Below are positions 27,311 through 39,624 of a stretch of 64,000 nt of DNA, piece after piece. The notes beneath the pieces were generated by a model. It saw only the letters and a list, made by a program, of their open reading frames with translations. It was not told the origin of the DNA and searched no databases. A program made the position numbers and the translations under genes. The stretch comes from Melioribacteraceae bacterium (GTDB taxonomy: Bacteria > Bacteroidota > Ignavibacteria > Ignavibacteriales > Melioribacteraceae): contig JAIPBD010000019.1 of assembly GCA_021739765.1 (NCBI GenBank), positions 16,242 through 80,241 on the forward strand. The letters run 5' to 3'. Every line of letters begins with the position of its first letter. The first letter of the stretch is position 1.

Positions 27311-30300
27311 TTATTTTAAATATATCACCTTTATTACTTCCGAAAAGTTTCTGCTTGAAGCTTCGGCTTTCGCAATAACTTTAATGAAAAAAACACCGCT
27401 TGAAACACCCTCAGGTTGCCATGATGTTTCATAATATCCTTTATCCAAATTCTCCGATAAAAGTTGTCGGATTTCTTCACCAAGAGAGTTATAAACGATT
27501 ATAGAAACATTGCTTTCTTCGGGAATCGAATAACGAATTCTGGTTTCGGGATTAAACGGATTAGGAAAGTTTTGACTCACTCTAAAGTCGGTAATTTCAA
27601 CCGATTCTTCTCCATCTACATCTGTGTAAAGTGTATTTCTTTCTCCCGGCGTTCCGTGACCCGGTGACGCCGACCAACTGTTTGGGTTAGAATTATCACT
27701 ACTTGGGTCATCCAATTCCAGCGTTGGGCCGTTTCCGTCCGCATCTGTTGGCCAGGGCGCACTATCTCTATAGGTAAGCGAATCAATTAGGAATCCATCG
27801 GATGAGTATAAAAAGATTGATTCTCCACTTCCGCTTAATCCGCTTGCCATATTAAAAAACAAATTTTCTATCCCCGTAAATCGAGATGCGAATTTTTGCT
27901 GCTCCCTGCAAATAATAAGATATGCCCCCACATCTAAATACGTTCCTTCAGGTAAAACAAAAGAGGGCTCATTGTTTTCATCCATAAAAACCCAATCGGA
28001 TAGGGATGTCCGACCATCACTATTATTAAGAATTTCAATCCAATCTTCCGTATCAAAAAGCGCGGAAGAATTATAGTTGATTTCATTTATTACGACTTTA
28101 GACCCCGACTGGCCTTTAAAGTAATATGCGCCGAGATCTCTCACTTGAGATTCCGGCGACGCTTTGCCAAGGCTTAAGGAATTAGCCTGAAGAAAATAAT
28201 TGTTCCCTCCCGGATTAATAAAACCCGGAGCACCCGATAAATTATTAGAGCCGGTTAGTGTTCTGGTGTCTGATATAGAATAAGATACCGTGCCTGAAGA
28301 CTTGCCATCTACTGTAAAATCAGTATCCGTAGAGTTATAAAAAATTGAGTTGATTACATTTAGTTCAGCCCCACCATGTCCTACCGTTTTCTCATAAACG
28401 GCCGCTGCAGCTTCATTGTTTGCGAATGTAACGTGATCAATTTCAGCAACCGAAAAACTATCCTTAACACCCACACCAATAAGACAGTCTTGAATTAAAG
28501 AGAATTCGATTTTTACTTCTGACCCCTGTCCGATTGATACACCTTTATCTCCACATATTCTAATTATGTTATTTGAAATTAAAACGTTTTGGCTAGCTTC
28601 GCCAATATCGATTCCATCGCTGTTTGATCCGGTAAAATTTTCAATCAAATTATTATTAATTGTACCCGAAAGAACATAATCAAGATCGATTCCATCCGTA
28701 TCAAAGTTGTTGTTTCCAAGAAATTTGGAATTCGAAATCGTCGCAGTCCCACCTTTACTATTTATATAATCTCCGATTTCCGATACATTTCTGAACTCAC
28801 AATAATCAACAATAAGGTTCGAGTTCTTCGCAAATATCGGAATACCGACATCTGCAATGAGCGAGTTGCTAATCGTAACAATGCTGTTTTTTAAGGATAT
28901 TGCCGCAAAATAATCATCACTCCCTTCCACACCGCCGGCATTTTTTATAATTACATTATCCAATACCGAGCTAGAAGCTGAGTTGGAAAAAATTATTGAG
29001 CCCCAGTTTTCGTCTTCATTAACAGAATGAAAATTGATTTTATCTTCTTCTGTTCCGGTTGCGATAAGCTGACCGGTCACAATAATTGAATAGTTTGGAG
29101 AAATAATTACCTCCACACCTCTTTCAATTTTGAGCACTCCTGTTTCGGTAACCGTGATATTTTGGGTTACATAGTATGGTGATTTGTCTTTTGTCAAAGT
29201 TAGATTGCCGGAAATTGTACCGGGAAGTTCAGAAATATCTATTTTAGAAAAATTGGCAATGATTTCGGTGTTTCCCGTAAGAGTAACGCTTACCGAGTCG
29301 GCAGTTCCCAATACAACCGACTGCCCTGTGGATGACTGATTGCTCGCAATCAATTCAAGATCGAAACTTATATCACTGCTTCCTCCATCCACCTGGTGTA
29401 TTTCAACAGCAACCAGGTTAGTCCCATTCGTTAAAATTGATTGATCAACATTAAATTCAAAAAAGAAATCTTCGTCGGAACCTCCAACCGTCTCTGAGGC
29501 ATTTGTCTCATATCCGACAACTCCCGTCGGCATATTCGATCTGACAACTTCAACCCCATTTAAATAGATAATGGCTCCATCGTCACGTTGAACTTTTATT
29601 GACAAAGACTCTATATCAGAAATATCAGATATGTTAAACGTCTTTCTAAAATAGTACGCGCTGTATTTATCCGATGAATTAGATCCGTAATCTAAAACCG
29701 TACTTTCATCACCTTCACCATAACCGAACTTGGCTGATCCCGAACTCCAACCCGAATCATCAAAATCGATTCCTTTCCAATCACCAACCGGCGCCTGGTC
29801 TTGGTTAAAATATTTCCAATTTGCACCATGCTCTATCAATAGAGTATTACTGGTTGTTGAGCTAATTGACGACCAATTATCAAACTTATATCCGGGTGGA
29901 ACCATCGCCTTCAAGTTGATCGGAAATCCCGCAAAATATTTTAACACCGAGGGTGCGGTATATTTAAAATCACTGATATAAATTGATGGTGCGTCAAGAC
30001 CCACCGAGCTTAGCGCGAGCTCAAGCGTTCCATCAGTTTCAAAGAAATCTCCAAGTATTCTTAAAGCATTATTCGGTCTTTCGTTTGCGAAAGTCTTCAA
30101 ACCCTCAATATTATTCCTCCAAGCCGACATCGACTGAATCCCCCTCTCAATTCCCCATTCTTTAATTGAAAGACTATCTATATAAGTACTCCACTTTGAA
30201 ATGTGGTTTGGCATTTCACTTTCTAATAACTGGCTAACGCTATCAATAATTGCAACCACACGATCTGAGTTAAATGTATCGTTAATATGGTTCGCATAAC

Positions 30301-31999
30301 GCTGCAAAAATGTTGATCTAAACTCATTATTCTCCATCAATTTTCGAAAAATTTCAAGTGAAGAATAAAGATCACTTATTAGGTTGTAATTAATTCTGCT
30401 TGTGTAGAAACCGCGGTCCATATCAACAAGCACCCATCGCCATTTGTTTTCAGCACCCCTGTCACGCCATAACTCCCTGTTGTGTCCCCAGGAAGTATTT
30501 CCTAAATAATCTTGAACAATCACAAAATCCATCAAATTCAATAAATCTACATTATTACTAACGTAACTGTAATTGTTGCTATCTGACATATCACTAATAC
30601 TTATATAGGTTAGCAGACTTAAATAATCATCGGCAGAACCAGAAATTATATTGTAATTTGATTCTAAATGGTCCAAGTCAATAGCTTCTGTATTATAGTG
30701 CAACTCAAAATATTTATCATCCAATTTTTCTCTCATATTTTGAATTCCCCAGTAAGCTCCGTTCAAATACAGAACAGCCGGATTAAATGCTTGTAACGAG
30801 TTTGAAACCTTGCCTCTAACAATATTACCAATCATACCGTCTTTAAACATCGTAAAAGGCCAATCATCTCCTCCGTTTCTGAGATACAGTTTATCATATT
30901 CCGCATAATTAAAATTGTTGAAAAACTTGTATTTTAAATCATTATCACCATATCTGCCTCGAGCATATATATTAAGGGGTTTCTGAGCGAATCTGTAAAT
31001 ATTTTCTCCCCCGATCTGCATACCGGCGTTAGTTTTATAATTACCGTTCGCGTCAAAAATTTCGAATGAAACCGGTATCTCTCTGTCTTTATAGCTATTC
31101 AGATAGATTCCGAGTTCTTTATCCCACAAGTTTTCCGGATTTGTAGAAATGGAAACAACCGGTAAATCATGCGATTCGTTTATCAAATAAGAATTAGTAA
31201 TTGTTTTGCCGGGAAATTTCTGGTCTTCAAAAACTCTCGCTCTAATTACAACACTTTCCTGAATAATTAGCGGAGATGAATAAAGAGTGGACGTCTCTTT
31301 AGGAATCGAACCATCATCTGTATATCTAATTTCCCCGGATCCATTTTTAACATTTAGAGATAAAAGAAACGAATCATCATAAACACCGCCGGCGGTTGAA
31401 AACTCAACCTCGGTGGTAAAGACCGGCAAATCGATTCCCGGATTGTTTCTTCCATCAGGTGTCGGTGTGCTAAATTTCCACTGTCCGGTTCCGTCAGGAT
31501 ATCGAGCAAAGGAAATATCATCCACTTGATTGTCGTAAGTAATCGAGTCAACAATCAACCCACCCGAATTATACAAACCGATAAATTCGCCCGCGTCATT
31601 TAACTTAAAGTTAGAATGATAATTTTTTGTCGTAAAACTTGTACCGCTGGGCCACCAAGGCCGTGTATACGTTTGCCCTGGGGAATCATCAAATCCATCA
31701 GCCCAAATAATAAGGAATCCCTTTCCCCCAATTTTGGTGTTGTTTGGAATAACCCATTGTGTTGGTTCGGATGGATTGTCGGTTAAGAAATAACCACTTA
31801 AATCAACCTCAAAGCTTTCATCATTATACAGTTCTATCCAGTCTGAAAAATCTCCGAAATCGACCATTTCCATGTTTATAGAAACGTTGGAAGAGAGAAA
31901 TTCGTTGATATAAATTTTGTGATTTTGTGATTTTAGGTTGGTTCCAAATGCCATTATAAAAATGGTTAATGCGGCGAAAAGTCTGATTTTTTTATTCAT
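27311..31999 (-). CDS. Large T9SS-exported protein with lamin-tail, CotH and beta-helix regions
   Basis: 1562 residues from the ATG at 31999 (MNKKIRLFAALTIFIMAFG, a signal peptide); an upstream ATG at 32065 would add an unlikely leader. The order is: lamin-tail domain (NEFLSSNVSINMEMVDFGDFSDWIELYN is its core), a chitobiase/HexA C-terminal-like domain (GEIRYTDDGSIPKETSTLYSSPL), and a CotH kinase-like domain (LYLRNGGDDWPFTMFKDGMI, WGIQNMREKLDD, WVLVDMDRGF). Then come jelly-roll and parallel beta-helix repeats, a second lamin-tail domain (VVINEINYNSS) and a T9SS type A sorting domain (SQNFPNPFNPETRIRYSIP). CotH proteins can phosphorylate surface proteins with ATP. It is a surface or secreted protein of unknown target. 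Confidence 0.88.
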   Translation of the reverse strand: MNKKIRLFAALTIFIMAFGTNLKSQNHKIYINEFLSSNVSINMEMVDFGDFSDWIELYNDESFEVDLSGYFLTDNPSEPTQWVIPNNTKIGGKGFLIIWADGFDDSPGQTYTRPWWPSGTSFTTKNYHSNFKLNDAGEFIGLYNSGGLIVDSITYDNQVDDISFARYPDGTGQWKFSTPTPDGRNNPGIDLPVFTTEVEFSTAGGVYDDSFLLSLNVKNGSGEIRYTDDGSIPKETSTLYSSPLIIQESVVIRARVFEDQKFPGKTITNSYLINESHDLPVVSISTNPENLWDKELGIYLNSYKDREIPVSFEIFDANGNYKTNAGMQIGGENIYRFAQKPLNIYARGRYGDNDLKYKFFNNFNYAEYDKLYLRNGGDDWPFTMFKDGMIGNIVRGKVSNSLQAFNPAVLYLNGAYWGIQNMREKLDDKYFELHYNTEAIDLDHLESNYNIISGSADDYLSLLTYISISDMSDSNNYSYVSNNVDLLNLMDFVIVQDYLGNTSWGHNRELWRDRGAENKWRWVLVDMDRGFYTSRINYNLISDLYSSLEIFRKLMENNEFRSTFLQRYANHINDTFNSDRVVAIIDSVSQLLESEMPNHISKWSTYIDSLSIKEWGIERGIQSMSAWRNNIEGLKTFANERPNNALRILGDFFETDGTLELALSSVGLDAPSIYISDFKYTAPSVLKYFAGFPINLKAMVPPGYKFDNWSSISSTTSNTLLIEHGANWKYFNQDQAPVGDWKGIDFDDSGWSSGSAKFGYGEGDESTVLDYGSNSSDKYSAYYFRKTFNISDISDIESLSIKVQRDDGAIIYLNGVEVVRSNMPTGVVGYETNASETVGGSDEDFFFEFNVDQSILTNGTNLVAVEIHQVDGGSSDISFDLELIASNQSSTGQSVVLGTADSVSVTLTGNTEIIANFSKIDISELPGTISGNLTLTKDKSPYYVTQNITVTETGVLKIERGVEVIISPNYSIIVTGQLIATGTEEDKINFHSVNEDENWGSIIFSNSASSSVLDNVIIKNAGGVEGSDDYFAAISLKNSIVTISNSLIADVGIPIFAKNSNLIVDYCEFRNVSEIGDYINSKGGTATISNSKFLGNNNFDTDGIDLDYVLSGTINNNLIENFTGSNSDGIDIGEASQNVLISNNIIRICGDKGVSIGQGSEVKIEFSLIQDCLIGVGVKDSFSVAEIDHVTFANNEAAAAVYEKTVGHGGAELNVINSIFYNSTDTDFTVDGKSSGTVSYSISDTRTLTGSNNLSGAPGFINPGGNNYFLQANSLSLGKASPESQVRDLGAYYFKGQSGSKVVINEINYNSSALFDTEDWIEILNNSDGRTSLSDWVFMDENNEPSFVLPEGTYLDVGAYLIICREQQKFASRFTGIENLFFNMASGLSGSGESIFLYSSDGFLIDSLTYRDSAPWPTDADGNGPTLELDDPSSDNSNPNSWSASPGHGTPGERNTLYTDVDGEESVEITDFRVSQNFPNPFNPETRIRYSIPEESNVSIIVYNSLGEEIRQLLSENLDKGYYETSWQPEGVSSGVFFIKVIAKAEASSRNFSEVIKVIYLK

Positions 32000-32466
32000 A
32001 AAAACAATATAATAAATGCTTAAAAATATCTTTTGAATTACTGTGAAAATGTGATATAGATCCAATCACGATTTTGAAATTAACCAAATTTTTTTCATTT
32101 ACTCTTAAAACTAAACTAAAATTAAAGTGGTTTTAGAGAAAAAATAAGTGTTAATAGGATGTTGATAATTTACAAACAAAGTGTGCATAAATGGATAATT
32201 GTAGACGAGTTCAAAGTAAGTCATATTTGTACACATTTTACCCACAATAATCCGTACCGGAATCGTTCGATTTCGAATCAGAATCGGATGATAATTAGGT
32301 TATCAACATATTAACGCCCTTATTACTATTACATATTTTTAAAATATATCATATGATTAATACAATAGAGTGTTGATAAGATAAAAGACTATCAGATGCC
32401 TGATTTAAATTGATAAAAGAGGGCTTTTTTCGTATATTTTGAGGTTCAAAAAAGGAGCAAATCAAT
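32000..32466. other. Candidate oriC / DnaA-box cluster upstream of dnaN
   Basis: A 467-bp AT-rich spacer with no gene. DnaA-box-like 9-mers: TGTTGATAA 32160-32168, TGTGCATAA 32182-32190 (perfect TTATNCACA reversed), TTACCCACA 32238-32246 (one mismatch), TTATCAACA 32300-32308 and TGTTGATAA 32371-32379. An AT-rich stretch (32309-32370) lies beside the last boxes and could be the unwinding element. AAGGAG at 32453 is the ribosome site for dnaN. Box density and position support an origin, but a GC-skew test was not possible. Confidence 0.6.
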
Positions 32467-33597
32467 ATGGAATTTAAGGTAAACAGTAAAGAATTTGAAA
32501 GGCTTTTAACAAAAATTATCCCGGCCGTACCTTCCCGAACTCCAATGCAAATTCTTGAAAATTTTCTGATCGAAATCAAAGACGGGCAGCTGACTGTTTT
32601 TGCAACCGACTTGGAAATATCACTTAAATCTTCATTAAATATTGTTGCCGATTCCAATGCTTCATTCGTTGTTCCCGCAAAATTGCTTTACGATGTTGTT
32701 CGTTCGTTGGGCGAAACTACACTAAATATTAAGGTTGAAGAAAAAGGCAAATTACAACTAACAACCGATAGTGGTGAGTATTCACTTAGTTACCTTGACT
32801 CAAGCGACTTTCCAGAAATACCTTCTTTTCCGGGCGACACCGTAGACCAAGAAGACTTAAAAGAAATAAGTATAAATGGCGAAGAATTAAATACTGCGTT
32901 TTTATATACTTCCTTTGCGATGAGCAAAGAAGAAATGCGCCCGGCTATGATGGGAACACTTTTTGAATTTATCGAAGAAGGATTAAGATTCGTTGCTACC
33001 GATGGTCATAGATTGGTAAACATGTTAAATACAAATATTAAACATGAAATTACCGAACAATACATTATTCCGGAAAGAGCAATATCCGTTCTTCATAAAG
33101 TACTTGATGAAAAAGATGTTAAAATATATTTAAGTAAATCCCATGTTTCTTTTGTTCTGAGTGATATTGAATTAATTACCAGATTAATCGGTCAAAGATA
33201 TCCCGACTACAAAACGGTAATTCCAATGGAAAATGAATTTTTACTTCATGTAAAAACAAAGGATTTACACAACGCCGTTAAACGAATGATGCTATTCTCG
33301 ACCAGTAACACACGAAGAGTAAAATTCAGTATTGATGGTGATAATTTAGAAATTTCAGCTGAGGATCTTGATATTGGTGCTTCCGGTAAGGAAAGCATAC
33401 ATTGTACTTACGAAGGCGATCCTCTTACAATTGGATTTAACTCAGCTTATGTAAATGATATTCTTAGTCACATTAGAGCCGAAGAAATTATACTTAAGCT
33501 CCATTCACCGACTAAGGCAGTTATTGTTGAACCTAAAGATAATAAGGATAATCTCGACTTAATGATGCTGCTGATGCCGGTTCGATTAAATAATTGA
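32467..33597 (+). CDS. dnaN: DNA polymerase III beta sliding clamp
   Basis: A 376-residue protein with the three repeated clamp domains. Recognisable stretches are MEFKVNSKEFERLLTKIIPAVP, FVVPAKLLYDVVRSL, GTLFEFIEEGLRFVATDGHRLV and the C-terminal LMMLLMPVRLNN (the family ends in MPMRL). It tethers polymerase III to DNA. It is the first gene of dnaN-recF-dciA-gyrB-gyrA, and recF starts one base after its TGA stop. Confidence 0.96.
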   Translation: MEFKVNSKEFERLLTKIIPAVPSRTPMQILENFLIEIKDGQLTVFATDLEISLKSSLNIVADSNASFVVPAKLLYDVVRSLGETTLNIKVEEKGKLQLTTDSGEYSLSYLDSSDFPEIPSFPGDTVDQEDLKEISINGEELNTAFLYTSFAMSKEEMRPAMMGTLFEFIEEGLRFVATDGHRLVNMLNTNIKHEITEQYIIPERAISVLHKVLDEKDVKIYLSKSHVSFVLSDIELITRLIGQRYPDYKTVIPMENEFLLHVKTKDLHNAVKRMMLFSTSNTRRVKFSIDGDNLEISAEDLDIGASGKESIHCTYEGDPLTIGFNSAYVNDILSHIRAEEIILKLHSPTKAVIVEPKDNKDNLDLMMLLMPVRLNN

Positions 33598-33598
33598 G

Positions 33599-34714
33599 AT
33601 GACCCTGAATAAACTTTTTCTGACTAATTTTAGGCTGCATGAGAATACAACTTTAGAATTCTCAAATAACCTAAACTATATAGTAGGTGGCAACGGACAA
33701 GGAAAGACATCTATTTTAGAGGCTATTTACTATCTCTGTACCACCAGAAATATCAGCCAATCATCAGACCAAGAAGCTGTTACTTTTTCAAAAAAATATT
33801 TTGAGTTGAACGGGAATTTTAAAGATTTGACGACTAACAAAACTAAAGTTTTTTACGATAATGAATCTAATCGCAAAAACTATTTTTTAGATGATAAACA
33901 AATCTACAGAGCCTCATCGATTATTGGAAAATTTCCCGTGGTTACTTTAACTCCATCCGATCATTCTATTACAATGGGATCGCCTGCTGATCGAAGAAAA
34001 TTTATTGATTCTGTTATTTCTCAATCAAGCGATACTTATTTAAAAATATTGATGGAGTATAACAAAACAATTAAACAAAGGTCATCGCTTTTGAGTCAAT
34101 TAAAAGATCACAGAAGCGCCGGTCTTTTACAAGAACTTGATGCTTGGGATTTAATGCTGGCAAAGAATGGCGCGGAAATAATTAGACACAGAATTAATTT
34201 TTTAAATGATTTTGAATTATTCGTTAAAGAAGCATATCATAATCTGATGGAAGAAGTTGAAGTTCCGGAGATTTTTTACTCGACAATTCAGATTAGTGAT
34301 TTTTCTAAAATTGAAGAAGATATTCTTTCAGCCCTCGAAAAAAGACGGAAGGATGAACTAATCCGGGGAACTAATTTAGTAGGCCCCCATCGGGATGATT
34401 TTGTTTTTAGTATAAACGGATTGGAGTTAAAAAAATTTGGAAGTCAGGGACAACACAAAACATTTCAAATTGCTTTACGCTTTGGCCAATTTTTCTTTAT
34501 GAATGAGAGGCTGGGACGAAAACCAATTTTTTTGATGGATGACGTATTCGGAGAGTTGGATACTTACCGCGCAAATAAAATCAGCGAGTATCTTAAAGAT
34601 ATCGGACAAGCTTTTATTACGATGACAGACTTCTCAAATGTAGCAAATCTTAGTATTAACGAAACAGATAGAATGATAAATGTTCATGGAGGAGTGGCGG
34701 AATATGTTTCATAA
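33599..34714 (+). CDS. recF: DNA replication and repair protein RecF
   Basis: A 371-residue SMC-like ATPase. Walker A is GGNGQGKTSILEAIYYLC near residue 31, the signature region is FGSQGQHKTFQIALRF, and Walker B is FLMDDVFGELD. RecF helps load RecA at gaps through RecOR. Its 3' end overlaps the DUF721 gene start by 11 bases. Confidence 0.95.
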   Translation: MTLNKLFLTNFRLHENTTLEFSNNLNYIVGGNGQGKTSILEAIYYLCTTRNISQSSDQEAVTFSKKYFELNGNFKDLTTNKTKVFYDNESNRKNYFLDDKQIYRASSIIGKFPVVTLTPSDHSITMGSPADRRKFIDSVISQSSDTYLKILMEYNKTIKQRSSLLSQLKDHRSAGLLQELDAWDLMLAKNGAEIIRHRINFLNDFELFVKEAYHNLMEEVEVPEIFYSTIQISDFSKIEEDILSALEKRRKDELIRGTNLVGPHRDDFVFSINGLELKKFGSQGQHKTFQIALRFGQFFFMNERLGRKPIFLMDDVFGELDTYRANKISEYLKDIGQAFITMTDFSNVANLSINETDRMINVHGGVAEYVS

Positions 34715-34991
34715 ATTCAGCGCGATCTCAGATTTGGTTACTAAAGATGAACATTTTGCAAGCGTAAGAAGAGCAGCTGATGAGTATGAAGCGGTAAATC
34801 AATTTTTGAAAATCTTTCCGGAATTTAAAAATGCCGTAAAGCCTGTAAAGGTAAAAAATGGTGTTCTTTTTTTGAGTGTCGATAACTCAATTTTGAGGAA
34901 CGAAATACAAATACAAAAAACTGAGTTTATTAAAAAAATAAACAAAAGTCTAAATAGTGAAATTATAAAATCAATTAAATTTGTGATGTAA
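34704..34991 (+). CDS. DUF721 (DciA-like) protein
   Basis: 95 residues from ATG 34704, chosen because GGAGG lies 11 bases upstream; a longer start at 34680 would add eight residues inside recF. The C-terminal half (VKVKNGVLFLSVDNSILRNEIQIQKTEFIKKIN) matches the DUF721 core. The family includes DciA, a predicted loader of the replicative helicase DnaB in bacteria without DnaC. The location between recF and gyrB agrees with a replication role. Confidence 0.82.
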   Translation: MFHKFSAISDLVTKDEHFASVRRAADEYEAVNQFLKIFPEFKNAVKPVKVKNGVLFLSVDNSILRNEIQIQKTEFIKKINKSLNSEIIKSIKFVM

Positions 34992-36947
<1,956 letters not shown>

Positions 36948-36959
36948 TTAGGTGACTTT

Positions 36960-39413
36960 ATGGCAACTATTTTTGAAAAAATAACCCCGGTTTCTTTAGA
37001 AGATGAGATGAAATCATCTTACATCGATTATGCGATGTCCGTTATTGTTTCCAGAGCATTACCCGATGTTAGGGATGGCTTAAAACCGGTACATAGAAGA
37101 GTTCTTTTCGGAATGAGTGAACTCGGTATGACTTACAACAAAGCTTATAAAAAATGCGCCAGAATCGTTGGTGAGGTTCTTGGTAAATATCATCCGCACG
37201 GAGATACAGCCGTTTACGATTCGATGGTGAGAATGGTACAGGATTTTTCACTCCGTTATCCTTTAATTGATGGACAAGGGAACTTCGGATCTGTGGATGG
37301 TGACTCAGCTGCGGCGATGAGATACACAGAAGCGCGGATGCAAAGAATTACTGAAGAAATGCTTCGTGATCTTGATAAAAACACCGTTGATTTTGCACCC
37401 AACTTTGATGATTCGCTTCAAGAACCAACCGTTCTTCCGGCCTATCTTCCAAACCTTTTGATTAACGGGGCGAGTGGAATTGCCGTAGGTATGGCCACAA
37501 ACATTCCACCGCACAATATCACGGAAGTGATAAACGGCTTGGTTGAATTTATCGATAATCCAAATATGACAGTCGCGGACTTGATGCGTCATGTAACCGC
37601 TCCGGATTTTCCGACTGCCGGAATAATTTACGGTTACAACGGCGTCAGAGACGCATATGAAACCGGTCGTGGAAAAATAAACGTCCGTGCTAAAGCAAAT
37701 ATTGAAACTCACAAAAACGATCGGGAAAGTATCGTTATTACTGAAATTCCCTTTCAAGTTAACAAAGCTAACCTGATCGAAAAAATGGCCGATCTTGTTC
37801 GAGCGGGAAAAATTAACGACATATCAAATATTCGCGATGAATCTGATAAAGATGGATTAAGAATAGTTGTTGAGTTAAAAAGAGACGCTCAACCGGCGGT
37901 AATTTTAAACCAGTTGTTTATGCATACACAAATGTCGGTTACATTTGGCGTGATAATGCTTGCACTTGTTAATGGCGCTCCTCAAGTGTTAACTCTAAAA
38001 GAAGTTATGCATCATTTCTTAGTTCATAGAATGGATGTTCTTGTTAAAAGGACAAAGTTTGAATTAGATGCCGCAGAAAGAAGAGCACACATTTTAGAAG
38101 GTTACATAATCGCTCTTGATAACATCGACGAAGTGATTGAAACAATCAAAAAATCGAAGGATGTTGAAACAGCGAAGAATAACTTAATCGCAAGATTCAA
38201 ACTTTCTGAAATTCAGGCCAAAGCAATTCTGGATATGAGATTGCAAAGACTGACCGGACTTGAAAGACAAAAGATAGAAGATGAATACAAAGAAACAATT
38301 AAGCTGATTGCGAAACTTCAGGGAATTTTGGAAAGCGAAACCAAAAGAAATACAATCATTAAGGAAGAGCTTCTCGCAATTAAAGAGCGTTACGGAGATG
38401 AAAGGAGAACTTTAGTTATTCACGATACTCAAGAGTTTTCGCTGGAAGACGTAATTGCTGAAGAAGACGTTGTGGTAACAATTTCGCACAGAGGATTTAT
38501 TAAAAGATTCCCTGTAAGCGGATATCGAAAGCAAGCAAGAGGTGGAAGAGGCGTTGCTGGAGCCGGAACGAAAGATGAAGATTTCATCGAACATATGTTT
38601 ATTGCTTCCACGCATCAATACATTATGTTCTTCACGGATAAAGGAAAAGTCTATTGGCTTAAAGTGCACGAACTTCCTGAAGGTGGAAGGGCTACACGCG
38701 GACGATCAATTCTTAATTTGATTCAAAAAGAAAAGGATGAAAGAATTACCGCGTTTGTAAATGTTAAGGAATTTTCCGAAGATAGATACCTTGTTATGAT
38801 CACTGAAAACGGAACGGTTAAGAAAACTGTTCTTTCAGCATACTCAAATGTTCGTAAAGGCGGAATCAACGCGATCAATTTGGTTGAAGGAGATAGTTTA
38901 ATCGAAGTTCTTCTTAGTGAAGGAAACAACGATGTTGTTATCGGAACCCGCAATGGAATGGCGATTCGTTTCCACGAAACAGACGTTCGGGATATGGGAA
39001 GAACATCAACCGGTGTAAGAGGTATTAAACTTGCCAAAGATGATATTGTAATAGGCGCGATTGTTATTAAAAAAGCTTCAAACTTACTTGTTGTTACCGA
39101 TAAGGGATATGGTAAACGTTCCGATCTTAAAGATTACAGAATAACAAAACGTGGCGGCAAGGGTATTATCACTATCAAAACCGGTGAGAAAATTGGTAAA
39201 ATGATAGCAATGATGGAAGTTGCAGATGCCGATGAATTGGTAATTATAAGCACCGGCGGAATCGTTATTCGTCAAGGTGTAAAAGCTCTTAGAGTTATGG
39301 GTCGAAATACTCAAGGCGTCAGACTTGTCAGACTTGATGAAGGAGACTCGATCGCTGACATAGCAAGAGTTGTTCCCGAAGATGATGTAGAAGTAATAGA
39401 ACAGAATATATAA
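36960..39413 (+). CDS. gyrA: DNA gyrase subunit A
   Basis: An 817-residue protein. The catalytic tyrosine lies in [10 protein letters not shown]. The quinolone region reads [15 protein letters not shown]: the E. coli Ser83 position is threonine and Asp87 is kept. The GyrA box of the wrapping domain appears as QARGGRG, so this is gyrase and not topoisomerase IV. The C-terminal pinwheel repeats follow, and a terminator lies just after the gene. No parC/parE pair is in the window. Confidence 0.97.
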   Translation: MATIFEKITPVSLEDEMKSSYIDYAMSVIVSRALPDVRDGLKPVHRRVLFGMSELGMTYNKAYKKCARIVGEVLGKYHPHGDTAVYDSMVRMVQDFSLRYPLIDGQGNFGSVDGDSAAAMRYTEARMQRITEEMLRDLDKNTVDFAPNFDDSLQEPTVLPAYLPNLLINGASGIAVGMATNIPPHNITEVINGLVEFIDNPNMTVADLMRHVTAPDFPTAGIIYGYNGVRDAYETGRGKINVRAKANIETHKNDRESIVITEIPFQVNKANLIEKMADLVRAGKINDISNIRDESDKDGLRIVVELKRDAQPAVILNQLFMHTQMSVTFGVIMLALVNGAPQVLTLKEVMHHFLVHRMDVLVKRTKFELDAAERRAHILEGYIIALDNIDEVIETIKKSKDVETAKNNLIARFKLSEIQAKAILDMRLQRLTGLERQKIEDEYKETIKLIAKLQGILESETKRNTIIKEELLAIKERYGDERRTLVIHDTQEFSLEDVIAEEDVVVTISHRGFIKRFPVSGYRKQARGGRGVAGAGTKDEDFIEHMFIASTHQYIMFFTDKGKVYWLKVHELPEGGRATRGRSILNLIQKEKDERITAFVNVKEFSEDRYLVMITENGTVKKTVLSAYSNVRKGGINAINLVEGDSLIEVLLSEGNNDVVIGTRNGMAIRFHETDVRDMGRTSTGVRGIKLAKDDIVIGAIVIKKASNLLVVTDKGYGKRSDLKDYRITKRGGKGIITIKTGEKIGKMIAMMEVADADELVIISTGGIVIRQGVKALRVMGRNTQGVRLVRLDEGDSIADIARVVPEDDVEVIEQNI

Positions 39414-39430
39414 AATCTATCGGATTTGAA

Positions 39431-39462
39431 TGCCGGATCAATTTTGATCCGGCATTTTTTTT
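39431..39462 (+). terminator. Intrinsic terminator of the dnaN-gyrA operon
   Basis: A 10-bp perfect stem TGCCGGATCA / TGATCCGGCA (39431-39440, 39445-39454) with loop ATTT, followed by eight T residues. It starts 18 bases after the gyrA stop. Confidence 0.9.
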
Positions 39463-39624
39463 GCCCTTCGTAAAAAATCATAGGTTCCCCATTTAAATTT
39501 ATTGCTCCAAGTTCCAAATTGCCTAAAAAGCAATATTTTATTGGAAACCGGAAGTCATCTTTCATTGTTTACCTGAATACCGCACCCTGAAATGGCTGCG
39601 TATAAACAAAATAGAGGTGATAAT

